A DNA stretch of 64,000 nucleotides from Lysobacterales bacterium (lineage in GTDB: Bacteria; Pseudomonadota; Gammaproteobacteria; Xanthomonadales; Xanthomonadaceae). The stretch spans positions 868,001 through 932,000 of the forward strand of contig JADCRD010000001.1 in assembly GCA_014946745.1 (NCBI GenBank), read 5' to 3'. The translations under genes and the position numbers were made by a program. The notes below the pieces were generated by a model that was not told where the DNA came from, made no database searches, and was given only the letters and a program-made list of their open reading frames with translations. Position 1 is the first letter of the stretch; every line of letters starts with the position of its first letter. This document shows positions 41,887 to 50,156 of this stretch, piece after piece.

Positions 41887-42205
41887 CATAGGCTGGGTCT
41901 CGACCCACCGCCCCTCTGGCACAAGATTCGCCCACCCCGCCACGCCCCGAAACCCAGCGCGCTCGGCAAGCACGCCCATAGGGTGGGTCTCGACCCACCG
42001 CCCCTCAGGCACAAGATTCGCCCGGCCCGCCACGCGCCCAAACCCCAACGCGCTCGGCAAGCGCGCCCATAGGGTGGGTCTCGACCCACCGCCCCTCAGG
42101 CACACCATGCGCCGCGGCCCGCAACACCCCCAAGCCCCGCGCTTGGCACGCTTTTCCATAGGGTGGGTCTCGACCCACCGCCCCTCAGGCACACGACGCG
42201 CCGCG
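41887..42205 (+). repeat. Four-copy ~90-bp palindromic tandem array (GGGTCTCGACCC variant)
   Basis: Palindrome copies start with CATAG at 41887, 41977, 42066 and 42157 (spacings 90, 89 and 91). All carry centre TC instead of TT (GGTGGGTCTCGACCCACC; the first copy has GCTGGG). Each is followed by GCCCCTC-x-GGCACA, a CGCC-CGCCACGCC-rich stretch and a GCGCTYGGCA block, so the spacers are homologous. The array fills the purT to M48-protease gap (41810-42315). No gene is present. Confidence 0.93.
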
Positions 42206-42315
42206 GCCCGCAACGCCCCCAAGCCGCGCGCGCTTGGAGCATCCTCACAAAGCCGCTACAGTTCCGCGCTGTCCGCTTCCCCTTACGTCCCCGCGGCCAC
42301 TTCCGGAGTCTTGCC

Positions 42316-43122
42316 ATGTCCCTGCGCGCCCTTGCCGCCGCCGCGCTGTGCCTGCTGCTCAGCGCCTGCGCCACCACGCCCGATGGCCGCAGCCAGGTGA
42401 TGATGGTGTCCAATGCCCAGGTCAACCAGATGGGCATCACCGCCTTCGAGCAGATGAAGGCCAAGGACAAGACCAGCACTGTGCCCGCACGTAGCGCCTA
42501 CGCGCAGTGCATCGTCGACGCCCTGGTGCGCGAACTGCCGCCCGAGTGGCAGCGCCTCGACTGGGAAGCGCAAGCCTTCGCCATCGCCGAGCCGAACGCC
42601 TTCGCCCTGCCGGGCGGCAAGGTGGGCGTCAACACCGGCCTGCTGCGCATCGCCGATACCCCGGACAAGCTGGCCGCCGTGCTCGGCCACGAAATTGCCC
42701 ACGTGGTCTACCGCCATGCCGGCGAGCGCATCAGCCAGCAGCAGCTCGCGCAGACGGGGCTGGCCCTCGCCGGCGCCTACGCCGGCCGCAGCGCCTCACC
42801 CGAGCAGGTCAACCTGATGGTGGCCGCACTCGGCGCCGGCGCCCAGGTGGGCGTGCTGCTGCCGTTCTCGCGCAAGCACGAAACCGAAGCCGACGTGTAC
42901 GGCCAGCGTCTGATGGCCCAAGCCGGCTTCGACCCGCAGGCCGCGGTCGAACTCTGGCAAGCCATGCAGAGCGCCACCGGCAGCGAAGGCCGGCCACCGC
43001 GGTTTCTGTCGACGCACCCGGATCCAGAAGGCCGGATCCGGGCCTTGAGCGATTTCGCCCCCGGTTTACGTGATGTGTACGAGCAGGCGCGGCGGGCGGA
43101 GCGTCGCCCAGCCTGCGACTAA
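42316..43122 (+). CDS. M48-family metalloprotease lipoprotein (LoiP/YcaL-like)
   Basis: A 268-residue outer-membrane-type lipoprotein (LCLLLSAC|ATT lipobox). The peptidase M48 zinc motif is HEIAH in AAVLGHEIAHVVYRHAGERI (about 138-142), with the third zinc ligand probably in the SRKHETEADVYGQRLMAQAG segment (E-x-x-A-D). LoiP-type proteases degrade misfolded envelope proteins. GGAG lies upstream of the ATG at 42316. The stop codon (43120-43122) is directly followed by the left end of an IS481 element, so insertion has removed the original downstream region without damaging this gene. Confidence 0.92.
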   Translation: MSLRALAAAALCLLLSACATTPDGRSQVMMVSNAQVNQMGITAFEQMKAKDKTSTVPARSAYAQCIVDALVRELPPEWQRLDWEAQAFAIAEPNAFALPGGKVGVNTGLLRIADTPDKLAAVLGHEIAHVVYRHAGERISQQQLAQTGLALAGAYAGRSASPEQVNLMVAALGAGAQVGVLLPFSRKHETEADVYGQRLMAQAGFDPQAAVELWQAMQSATGSEGRPPRFLSTHPDPEGRIRALSDFAPGLRDVYEQARRAERRPACD

Positions 43123-43123
43123 G

Positions 43124-44192
43124 TGTAGGGTCCCGGACGAATACATCCTGCATCGTCGGTCAGCACTGCTGATCGGCCGCGAGGTTCTGGTTGGCCTTCT
43201 GTCCGACCTCTCCACGCCGAGCATTGCATTAACATCCGCCTGCACAAGAACGCCCGAACAACGCCTGCGATCCGCCGCGAGATCCAGGCGGCGACGGGCA
43301 GCGACTACGAGCTGGCAGAGCGCTTTGGCGTCACCCGACAGACCATTCGCAAGTGGCGCAAGCGGACCACACAGGACGACTTCAGCCACACCGCTCACCG
43401 GCTTCAGACCACGTTGAACGCCGGGCAAGAGGAACTCGTGGTGGAGTTGCGCAAGACGCTCCGGCTGTCGCTGGATGACCTGCTTTCGGTGGTGCGTGAG
43501 TTCGTCCACGCGAGCATGAGCCGCTCCGCACTGGATCGCCTGCTGCGTCGTCGCGGCGTGTCGCGCCTGCCGCTGGAAGAGGCGCCTGCGCGCCCCACGA
43601 AGGCCTTCAAGGCCTACGAGCCGGGCTACCTGCACATCGACGTCAAGTACCTGCCGCAGATGCCTGACGAGACGCAGCGCCGCTACCTGTTCGTTGCCAT
43701 CGATCGCGCGACCCGCTGGGTCTACACCGAGATCCGCGCGAACAAGACGGCGGCTTCAGCGCGGCGCTTCTTGAAGGCACTGCATGCACGTTGTCCGCTC
43801 AAGATTCGCTGTGTTCTGACGGACAACGGAAAGGAGTTCACGGACCGCCTGTTCGGGGTTAGCAAGCGTGCAGAGAGCGGCACCCATGAGTTCGACGTCT
43901 TCTGCACGGCACTTGGCATCGAGCATCGCCTGACGCGCCCGAAGAGCCCCCAGACGAACGGAATGGTCGAGCGCTTCAACGGCCGGATCTCGCATGTGCT
44001 CAACACCAACCGCTTCGAGTCAGGCGAGGGCTTGGAGCAGACCCTCGGCCGCTACGTCTGGCTCTACAACCACCACTTGCCGCAGAAGGCGCTGAACCAC
44101 GAGACTCCGATTCAGGCGCTGAAGCGCTGGCAATCCACCCCCCCCTCCGGAACTCTTCGCTAGGCAGGTGTGTGATCGTCCGGGACCTGGCA
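43124..44192 (+). mobile_element. IS481-family insertion sequence
   Basis: The element is about 1069 bp. The left end begins TGTAGGGTCCCGGACGA and the right end, read inward, begins TGCCAGGTCCCGGACGA; the shared inverted repeat G-G-T-C-C-C-G-G-A-C-G-A is embedded in about 22 bp. One transposase gene fills the interior. No clear target-site duplication is seen (left flank ...GACTAAG, right flank GCTATCC), so the element may be old or have caused a deletion. It separates the M48 gene from a truncated RAYT gene. Confidence 0.88.
43228..44163 (+). CDS. IS481-family DDE transposase
   Basis: A 311-residue transposase. An N-terminal winged-helix region (IRLHKNARTTPAIRREIQAA, then ELAERFGVTRQTIRKWRKRT) precedes an rve/DDE domain with Asp in YLHIDVKYLPQ, Asp in CVLTDNGKEFTDR and Glu in TNGMVERFNGRI. 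The N-terminus aligns with family proteins that start MNIRLHKNARTTP, but the start codon here reads ATT (43228-43230). Translation from AUU is possible in some IS, or the gene may be disabled; the first in-frame ATG/GTG lies much later (43414 would lose the helix-turn-helix). Otherwise the frame is intact. Confidence 0.85.
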   Translation: MNIRLHKNARTTPAIRREIQAATGSDYELAERFGVTRQTIRKWRKRTTQDDFSHTAHRLQTTLNAGQEELVVELRKTLRLSLDDLLSVVREFVHASMSRSALDRLLRRRGVSRLPLEEAPARPTKAFKAYEPGYLHIDVKYLPQMPDETQRRYLFVAIDRATRWVYTEIRANKTAASARRFLKALHARCPLKIRCVLTDNGKEFTDRLFGVSKRAESGTHEFDVFCTALGIEHRLTRPKSPQTNGMVERFNGRISHVLNTNRFESGEGLEQTLGRYVWLYNHHLPQKALNHETPIQALKRWQSTPPSGTLR

Positions 44193-44620
44193 GCTATCCG
44201 GCAGTGATGGGGCAGGCTGAGCCTCTGCCTGGCTTGGCTGCCGATCGCACCCTGTCGCTGTTCGGCAGCGAGCGGGCTTCGGCCCGTTCGGCTTTCGCGC
44301 GCTTCGTCGCGGAGGGCGTCGGCCAAGCCTTCGAGCCTGAAGTGCAAGCGCAGAGCTTTCTGGGCGACGAGAATTTCGTCGCGAAGGTGGCGAACGAAGT
44401 CGAGCCTGTCTCCCCCGAAGTCCCCCGCCGCCAGCGCCTCGCGCCTTGGTTGCGCCAGATGGAAGCGGAAGCCGAGAACCGCAACGCCGCCATCCGCCGC
44501 GCCTACGCTACCGGTGCGTATACATTGCCTTGGGCGAGATCGGTGCACACTTCGGCCTGACGCGACGATCAGTCGGATCGCGCGGGAGCGGCAGGGGGAT
44601 GATGTGGCAGAACACCCTGA
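44193..44620 (+). pseudogene. REP-associated tyrosine (Y1/RAYT) transposase remnant
   Basis: The C-terminal piece of a RAYT-type transposase. In frame from 44193 it reads SYPAVMGQAEPLPGLAADRT, then LSLFGSERASARSAFARFVA, LGDENFVAKVANEV and NRNAAIRRAYATGAYT, the usual tail of Xanthomonadales RAYTs. A frameshift near 44525 moves the final DNA-binding helix (ALGEIGAHFGLTRRSVGSRG) to another frame. The N-terminal catalytic part with the HUH and Tyr residues is missing; the IS481 right end sits exactly where the gene is cut. The protein is therefore inactive. Neighbouring palindromes may be its former substrates. Confidence 0.75.
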
Positions 44621-44634
44621 CCCAGGCTTTGCTT

Positions 44635-44752
44635 TGGGTTGCTCAAGACCCACCCAAGTCAGTAGTCGCAAGCGTCGGGGCGGTGGTGGGTCAGGCCCGC
44701 CGTGCGTGGGCGTCGCAAGCGTCAGGGCTTTGGTGGGCCAGGGCCCACCCGG
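44635..44752 (+). repeat. Degenerate GGTGGGTC palindromes
   Basis: Decayed relatives of the main palindrome: GGGTTGCTCAAGACCCACCC (44637-44656), GGTGGGTCAGGCCCGCC (44685-44701) and GGTGGGCCAGGGCCCACCC (44732-44750). The last two sit on a repeated CGCAAGCGTC-containing unit of about 47 bp. They lie between the RAYT remnant and the pdeM stop codon. Confidence 0.65.
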
Positions 44753-44757
44753 TGGCG

Positions 44758-45489
44758 CTACCTCATGATTCGGCGCGGCGGGTTCAGCGGCAGCAGGGAT
44801 CCGCCTGCGCACAGCCACAGCCGATCGCCGGGTGTTGGCTGCAGCGCGAAGCCGCCGGTGAAGGCGCTGAAGGCGGGCAGCATCAGGCGCTGATCGCGCA
44901 GCCAGAATGCAGGCAGGCGGGGCGGCAGGCCGGGCTGGCGCAGGCGCAGCACGGGATGCAGGTGTCCGCACAGCACCAGCGAAGGCGCTGTTGAGCTGGG
45001 TTCTGCAAGGTTGCCTTCGGGGGAATCATGGTGCAGGCGCAGCGGTCCGCACGCGGTGCCTTCCGGCAGCAGCTCCACGCCCTCGAAATCGCCCGCACCG
45101 CGCAGCGCACGATCGTGGTTGCCGAGCACGGCCGCGAAGCGCTGGCCAGTATGGCGATCGAGGAAGTCGCGCCACTGCTGGCGCCAGTGCGCGTCCTCGG
45201 GCAAGGGGCCGTGGATCAGATCGCCCAGCACGATGACGTGCGCGGGTTGGTGATGTTCGATCAGCGCGGACAGCCGCTCGAGATCCTGGGCGGTGCCGCC
45301 GGCGGGCAGGGCGATGCCGGCGCGGCGGAAGGCATCGCCCTTGCCGAGATGCAGGTCGGCGAGCAGCAGGGTGCTGAGTGCGGGTACGTACACCGCGCGC
45401 TCGGGCAGCAGTTCAAGCCGTAGGCCGCCCAGCGCCAGCCCAGCGGATCGGCCTTCCGTCGCGCCGCTTTCTGTTCCTTCAGGGCGCAT
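44758..45489 (-). CDS. pdeM: Ligase-associated DNA damage response endonuclease PdeM
   Basis: A 243-residue calcineurin-like metallophosphoesterase. The metal motifs are all present: LLLADLHLGKGDAF (D-x-H), VIVLGDLIHGPL (G-D), AAVLGNHDRAL (G-N-H-D) and LVLCGHLHPVL (G-H-x-H). It is the last gene of the ligase-associated repair cluster; its start overlaps the helicase stop by 11 bp. A homologous enzyme has been characterised as a Mn-dependent DNA nuclease/phosphodiesterase. The start ATG at 45489 gives the family N-terminus. Confidence 0.93.
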   Translation of the reverse strand: MRPEGTESGATEGRSAGLALGGLRLELLPERAVYVPALSTLLLADLHLGKGDAFRRAGIALPAGGTAQDLERLSALIEHHQPAHVIVLGDLIHGPLPEDAHWRQQWRDFLDRHTGQRFAAVLGNHDRALRGAGDFEGVELLPEGTACGPLRLHHDSPEGNLAEPSSTAPSLVLCGHLHPVLRLRQPGLPPRLPAFWLRDQRLMLPAFSAFTGGFALQPTPGDRLWLCAGGSLLPLNPPRRIMR

Positions 45490-48070
45490 GGGTGCCGCCG
45501 TCCTCGGAGAGATCCACCGCGCACGCCTCGGCCGCCGTCCGTTGGGGGCGCGTGGTGCTGGGTCCGCGCGCAGGCCGGTTGGCGCGCGCTTCGAGCGCAT
45601 CCGCCGCGCGCTCGATGCGGGTGCGCCAGTCCTCGCTGCTGAGCGCGCCCTTCTGTGTCTCGGCCCACAGCGGAAACGACAGCGGCGTCAGCGTGTCGGG
45701 GCGGCACAGCTGCAGGCGCTCACCGGCGATGCGTTCGAGCAGGGCGCCGAGCTGGGGCAGGGCGAGTTCGCCGTCCAGCACTTCGCGCTCGGCGAGCCTG
45801 AGCAGCAGATGCCCGGGATCGAACTGGCGCAGCACCTCGTAGATCAGGCTGCTGGAGGCCTGCAGCTGGCGCATCGAGCGCGCGGCGCGGCCGGGCTGGT
45901 TGGGCGGCAGCAGGCCGGCGATGCGGGCGATGTCGCGGAACTGACGCTTGGCCAGCTCTGCAAGATTGAGCGAGGCGCGCACATCGCGTTCGAGCTGCTC
46001 TGGCGACAACAGGCTGCGCAGCAGCGCCTCCTCGATATCGGCGCGCGGGGCGATGCCCAGCAGCAGGCCGTAGTCGTTGGCGGCGAAGCGCACGCTGGCG
46101 GCGCGCTGCTGCGCATAGCGCGCGGCCAGCAGCGCGGCCAGGCCTTCGTGCACCAGCCGCCCGGCGAACGGGTACAGGGCCAGCAGCAGGCCGCCGCGCT
46201 CGGGGATCACTTCGACCAGCAGCGCATCGCGCTTCGGCAGGGCCGACAGCCGCGACTGCAGGGCCAGCATCGGCCGCGCGGCCTGCATCTCCGCACTCGC
46301 GTGCGCCCCATCGGCCAGCAGCGCGCGGACCTCGGCGCCGAGCAGGGTCGACAGCGGCATGCGCCCGCCCATCCAGCGCGGCACGCTGCCGCGCGCGCCG
46401 CTGGCCGCGCCCACGTAGGCGGTCATGTCCTTGAGCCGCACCAGCTCCAGCAGCTTGCCGGCGAACAGGAAGACCTCGCCGGGGTTCAAGCGGCCGATGA
46501 AGCTCTCCTCGACCGCGCCGAGATCGCCGCCGCTGAGGTACTTCACCCGCAGCGCGCCGTCGCTGGTGATGGTGCCGATGGACAGCCGATGGCGCAGGGT
46601 CTGCCGCGGCTCGCGCAGCACGCGCCGATCGTCCTCGTCGCGTTCGACGCGGCGGAACTCGGGGTACTGCTGCAGTGCGCTGCCGCCGCGCTCGATGAAG
46701 TCGAGCACGGCCTCGAAGTCGCTGCGTTCGAGGCCGGCGAAGGCTGCGGTCGAACGCACTTCATCGAACGCAGACTCGGGCGCGAAGCCGCCGCCCGCGG
46801 CCAGGGTGACGAGATGCTGGGCCAGCACGTCGAGGCAGTGCTTCAGCGGCCGCCGTGCTTCGAGTTCGCCGCGCTCAAGCGCGCGGCGCGCGGCGGCGAA
46901 CTCGACCAGCTCCAGGCCGTGCGTGGGCACGCAGAGCAGGCGCGACTGCAGGCCCGGCGCGTGGCCGGCGCGGCCTGCACGCTGCAGCAGGCGGGCGAGG
47001 CCCTTGGGGCTGCCGACCTGGATCACCTGATCGACCGCAGGAAAATCCACACCGAGGTCCAGACTTGAGGTCGCGACCACGCAGCGCAGGCGCTGCGCGC
47101 GCAAGCCCTCCTCGACCTGTTCGCGAATTGAAAGGTCGAGCGAGCCGTGGTGAAGCGCGAGCGTGGCCTCGTCTTCGAGCCACACCGCAGACAGCGCGCG
47201 GTGCCACAGCTCAGCCTGGGCGCGGGTGTTGGTGAACACCAGGCTGGAGCGTGCGGCGAAGATCCGCGGCAGCACTTGATCGAGCTGGGACAGGCCCAGA
47301 TGGCCGGCGAAGGGAAAGCGTCGACCCTCGCGCGGCAGCACGGTGTCGATCTGTGGAGGCGGCTGATTCAGCGCCTGCGCCGAGACCTGGAGCAGCCGCG
47401 CGTTGGGCGACTGCGGGCACAGCGTGCGCAGGGCTTCGTCGGCATTGCCGAGGGTGGCCGACAGGCCCCAGCGGCGCAGCGTCGGATTCAGCGCCTGCAG
47501 GCGCGCGAGGCAAAGCTCCAGCAGCACGCCGCGCTTGCTGCCCAAGAGCTCGTGCCATTCGTCGACGACGACGGCGGACAGACCTGCAAGCACGTCGGCG
47601 GTGTCGGCGTAGCTCAGCAGCAGGGCCAGGCTTTCTGGCGTGGTGATCAGCACATCGCAGTCGCCGCGGCGCGCGCGGGCGCGCGCGCCGCTGCCGGAGT
47701 CGCCGGTGCGCAGCTCGATGCGCAGGTCGAGGCCAGCGCCTTTCGATGCATGGCCGAGCGCTTCGCGCGTATCGGCGGCCAGCGCCCGCAGCGGGGTGAT
47801 CCACAGCCAGCGCAGACGTGGCTTGGGCAGGGGATTGCGCAGCGCTTCGATCAGCGCGCCGCCGAACACGGCCAGCGTCTTGCCGCTGCCGGTGGGGGCC
47901 AGCAGCAGGCCGGAGTCGCCCGCCTGCCAGGCGCGCCAGAGTTCGCGCTGGAACCCTTGCACCTGCCAGCCGCGCTGTTCGAAGAAGGCTTCGAGGCGCG
48001 CTTCCGCGGCGTGCGAGGGGAGCGCGTCGGGCGCGCTGTGCCGCGTGGATTTGAGCTTTGCGCGCGACAT
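45479..48070 (-). CDS. Ligase-associated Lhr-type DEXH helicase
   Basis: An 863-residue superfamily-2 helicase of the Lhr-core type. Walker A is APTGSGKT (58-65), motif II is DEWH at 170-173 (VVVDEWHELLGSKRG), and LVFTNTRAQAELWHRAL, HHGSLDLSIREQVEEG and QRAGRAGHAPG supply motifs IV-VI. The Lhr-specific winged-helix and beta-barrel C-terminal half follows (about 450-863). It is a 3'-to-5' translocase by homology. The ATG at 48070 is preferred; an in-frame ATG at 48085 lies in the last bases of a palindrome copy (CCCTATG) and would add five residues. It is separated from the ligase gene by 223 bp with three palindromes. Confidence 0.95.
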   Translation of the reverse strand: MSRAKLKSTRHSAPDALPSHAAEARLEAFFEQRGWQVQGFQRELWRAWQAGDSGLLLAPTGSGKTLAVFGGALIEALRNPLPKPRLRWLWITPLRALAADTREALGHASKGAGLDLRIELRTGDSGSGARARARRGDCDVLITTPESLALLLSYADTADVLAGLSAVVVDEWHELLGSKRGVLLELCLARLQALNPTLRRWGLSATLGNADEALRTLCPQSPNARLLQVSAQALNQPPPQIDTVLPREGRRFPFAGHLGLSQLDQVLPRIFAARSSLVFTNTRAQAELWHRALSAVWLEDEATLALHHGSLDLSIREQVEEGLRAQRLRCVVATSSLDLGVDFPAVDQVIQVGSPKGLARLLQRAGRAGHAPGLQSRLLCVPTHGLELVEFAAARRALERGELEARRPLKHCLDVLAQHLVTLAAGGGFAPESAFDEVRSTAAFAGLERSDFEAVLDFIERGGSALQQYPEFRRVERDEDDRRVLREPRQTLRHRLSIGTITSDGALRVKYLSGGDLGAVEESFIGRLNPGEVFLFAGKLLELVRLKDMTAYVGAASGARGSVPRWMGGRMPLSTLLGAEVRALLADGAHASAEMQAARPMLALQSRLSALPKRDALLVEVIPERGGLLLALYPFAGRLVHEGLAALLAARYAQQRAASVRFAANDYGLLLGIAPRADIEEALLRSLLSPEQLERDVRASLNLAELAKRQFRDIARIAGLLPPNQPGRAARSMRQLQASSSLIYEVLRQFDPGHLLLRLAEREVLDGELALPQLGALLERIAGERLQLCRPDTLTPLSFPLWAETQKGALSSEDWRTRIERAADALEARANRPARGPSTTRPQRTAAEACAVDLSEDGGTHAP

Positions 48071-48082
48071 CAACGCAGCCCG

Positions 48083-48283
48083 CATAGGGTGGGTCTTGAC
48101 CCACCGTTGCTTCGATCCTTCCGTCTGCTGCACAGGCATCGGCCGAGCGATCGCGCACCGAGCATGCGGGCGCTTGTTTGGACCGTGGCGAGGGTGGAGC
48201 TCCGGTGGGTCAAGACCCACCCTATGCGATGGCGGGAGACCGGGGCGGGCGTGCTGCTGCGGTGGGTCAAGACCCACCCTATG
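48083..48283 (-). repeat. Three palindromes inside the ligase-helicase gap
   Basis: Copies at 48083-48106 (CATAG... on the plus strand), 48203-48226 and 48260-48283 (both inverted, ending CCCTATG). The last two share flanks GCGATGG/GCGCTGG after the ATG. Together they occupy a third of the 223-bp gap between the ligase stop and the helicase start, inside what is otherwise a tight operon. Confidence 0.93.
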
Positions 48284-48293
48284 CGCGCTGGCG

Positions 48294-50156
48294 TCATGGA
48301 ACGACCTCGCCCGATACCCGCGCCAATCGTTCGGCCAGACGACGAAGTTCGCCGAGCTGGTCGGCCTCATGCGCAAGCTTGTCCTCGCGCCAGCGCAGGA
48401 TGCGCGGAAAGCGCAGGGCCACGCCGGACTTGTGGCGGCTGGACAGGTTCACGCCCTCGAAGCCCAGCTCGAACACCAGCTCCGCCTTGACCGAACGCAC
48501 CGGCCCGAAGCGCTCCAGCGTATGCGCGCGGATCCAGCGGTCGAGCCGCTGGATCTCGGCGTCGTCGAGGCCGGAGTAGGCCTTGGCGACGGGCAGAAGC
48601 TGGTCGCCGTCCCACAGGGCGAAGGTGTAGTCGGTGTAGAGGGTGGCGCGGCGGCCGTGGCCGGCCTGGGCGTAGATCAGCACGGCGTCGATGCTCAGCG
48701 GATCGAGCTTCCATTTCCACCACGCGCCGCGCTTGCGGCCGGGCTGCCAGGGGCTGTCGGCGCGCTTGAGCATCAGGCCCTCCACGCCGCGCTCGCGGGC
48801 GCTGGCGCGCAGGGCTTCGGCGGCATTCCAGTCCTGCACATCGACCCGCGGTGAAATACCAAGCGTCGGCAAGGTGTCCCCGAAGGCTCTGGCTGAGGAC
48901 GCGGGTGCTGGCGGGATGCGTGCGCCGTCAACCAAGGCTGCGCTGACGTCGCTCACGTCCAGAGCGCTTGCGTGTGCGGAAACGCCCTGCGTCTGCCGCT
49001 CGGCTGAGCTCTCGACCTTTGCTCGCACCTGCGCTGTCGCACGGGCACTACGCCGTTCGCCGAGGCTCAGGTCGGCGGCGTGCGTCTGTGCATCCGCACC
49101 GGGGCCCTGTCCAGTCGTGCTCTCGATCAGCAGACTTTCAAGCGCGGCTCGCCGCTGCGACAGCGGCGAGCCGCGCAGGTCTTCCCCGCGCACGAACAGC
49201 GCGTCATAGGCCAGAAAGCGCAGCGGGCATTCGGCCAGCAGTTTGGGCCCGGGCTTGAGCCGGTTGATGCGCTTCTGCAGCTGCACGAAGGGCAGGGGGG
49301 CATCGTCTTTCCAGGCGAGGATCTCGCCATCGAGCAGGCAGCCCTCGGGCAGACGCAGGGCGGCGGCTTCGAGCTCGGGGAAGCGGCCGTCGAGGCGCTC
49401 TTCGCCGCGCGACCAGAACACCACGCCGTCTGCGGTTCGCAGCAGCTGGGCGCGGATGCCGTCCCATTTCCATTCGAGCTGCCAGTGCTCGATCGGGCCC
49501 AGCGCCTCGGGCGGGTCTTCCAGCGGGGAGGCCAGCTGGAAGGGCTGGATGGCGACGGCACTCGCGCTGGTATCGGTGGGCGCGAGCATGTGCGCCATGA
49601 AGTCCGTCGACGGCGTCCACTCGCCGAGCAGACGCTGGGCGATGAGCGCGGCATCGACGCCGGCGATCTGCGCCAGCGCCTGCTGCACCAGGCCAGCCGA
49701 AACGCCGATGCGCAGCGCTCCGGTCAGCAGCTTGTTGAAGACCAGACGTTCGAGTTCGGGCAGCTCTGCCCAGGCCGCGCGAAGGGCGCGCTGCCGCGTC
49801 TCGACCGGCGCGCCGCGCAGGGGCAGCAGCACGTCCTCGACCCAGCTCGACAGCGCACGTTCGGGCGGCGGCGCTGCAGGCTCGGGCAGCAGCAGGCTCA
49901 GCGTTTCGGCGAGATCGCCGACGTGGGCGTAGCTGTCTTCGACCAGCCAGGCCGCGAGCCCGCTCGCGTCGCACACCCACGCCCTCAGCTCGCCGCTCGT
50001 GGCGATGCGCGCGAGTTTGCGGCCGAGCAGAAAGTGCAGGGCCCAGGCGGCATCGGCCTGCGGAGCGCGCTCGAAGTAGGCCACCAGGGCCTCGCGCTTG
50101 CGCTTCAGCGAGGTGCTGCTCTCGATTTCGCGATAGAGCTCGGCGAAGGCGCGCAT
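48294..50156 (-). CDS. ATP-dependent DNA ligase of the ligase-associated repair cluster
   Basis: A 620-residue ATP-dependent ligase with an N-terminal DNA-binding domain (about 1-200), a nucleotidyltransferase domain and a C-terminal OB domain. The adenylated lysine is K230 in LEWKWDGIRAQ; later motifs are LLDGEILAW (E-I), GVEGLMLKR (457-465) and KRGAWWKWKLDPL. Relatives are about 530 residues; the extra length is a stretch near 344-434 rich in Ala, Ser and Gln (for example SAERQTQGVSAHASALDVSD), of lower GC, placed between motifs IIIa and IV. The start overlaps the exonuclease stop by one base (TGATG). It seals nicks during damage repair. Confidence 0.95.
   Translation of the reverse strand: MRAFAELYREIESSTSLKRKREALVAYFERAPQADAAWALHFLLGRKLARIATSGELRAWVCDASGLAAWLVEDSYAHVGDLAETLSLLLPEPAAPPPERALSSWVEDVLLPLRGAPVETRQRALRAAWAELPELERLVFNKLLTGALRIGVSAGLVQQALAQIAGVDAALIAQRLLGEWTPSTDFMAHMLAPTDTSASAVAIQPFQLASPLEDPPEALGPIEHWQLEWKWDGIRAQLLRTADGVVFWSRGEERLDGRFPELEAAALRLPEGCLLDGEILAWKDDAPLPFVQLQKRINRLKPGPKLLAECPLRFLAYDALFVRGEDLRGSPLSQRRAALESLLIESTTGQGPGADAQTHAADLSLGERRSARATAQVRAKVESSAERQTQGVSAHASALDVSDVSAALVDGARIPPAPASSARAFGDTLPTLGISPRVDVQDWNAAEALRASARERGVEGLMLKRADSPWQPGRKRGAWWKWKLDPLSIDAVLIYAQAGHGRRATLYTDYTFALWDGDQLLPVAKAYSGLDDAEIQRLDRWIRAHTLERFGPVRSVKAELVFELGFEGVNLSSRHKSGVALRFPRILRWREDKLAHEADQLGELRRLAERLARVSGEVVP

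Noticed and set aside
43118-44200. Target-site duplication of the IS481 element
   Set aside because: Flanks (GACTAAG and GCTATCC) do not match; no duplication can be claimed.
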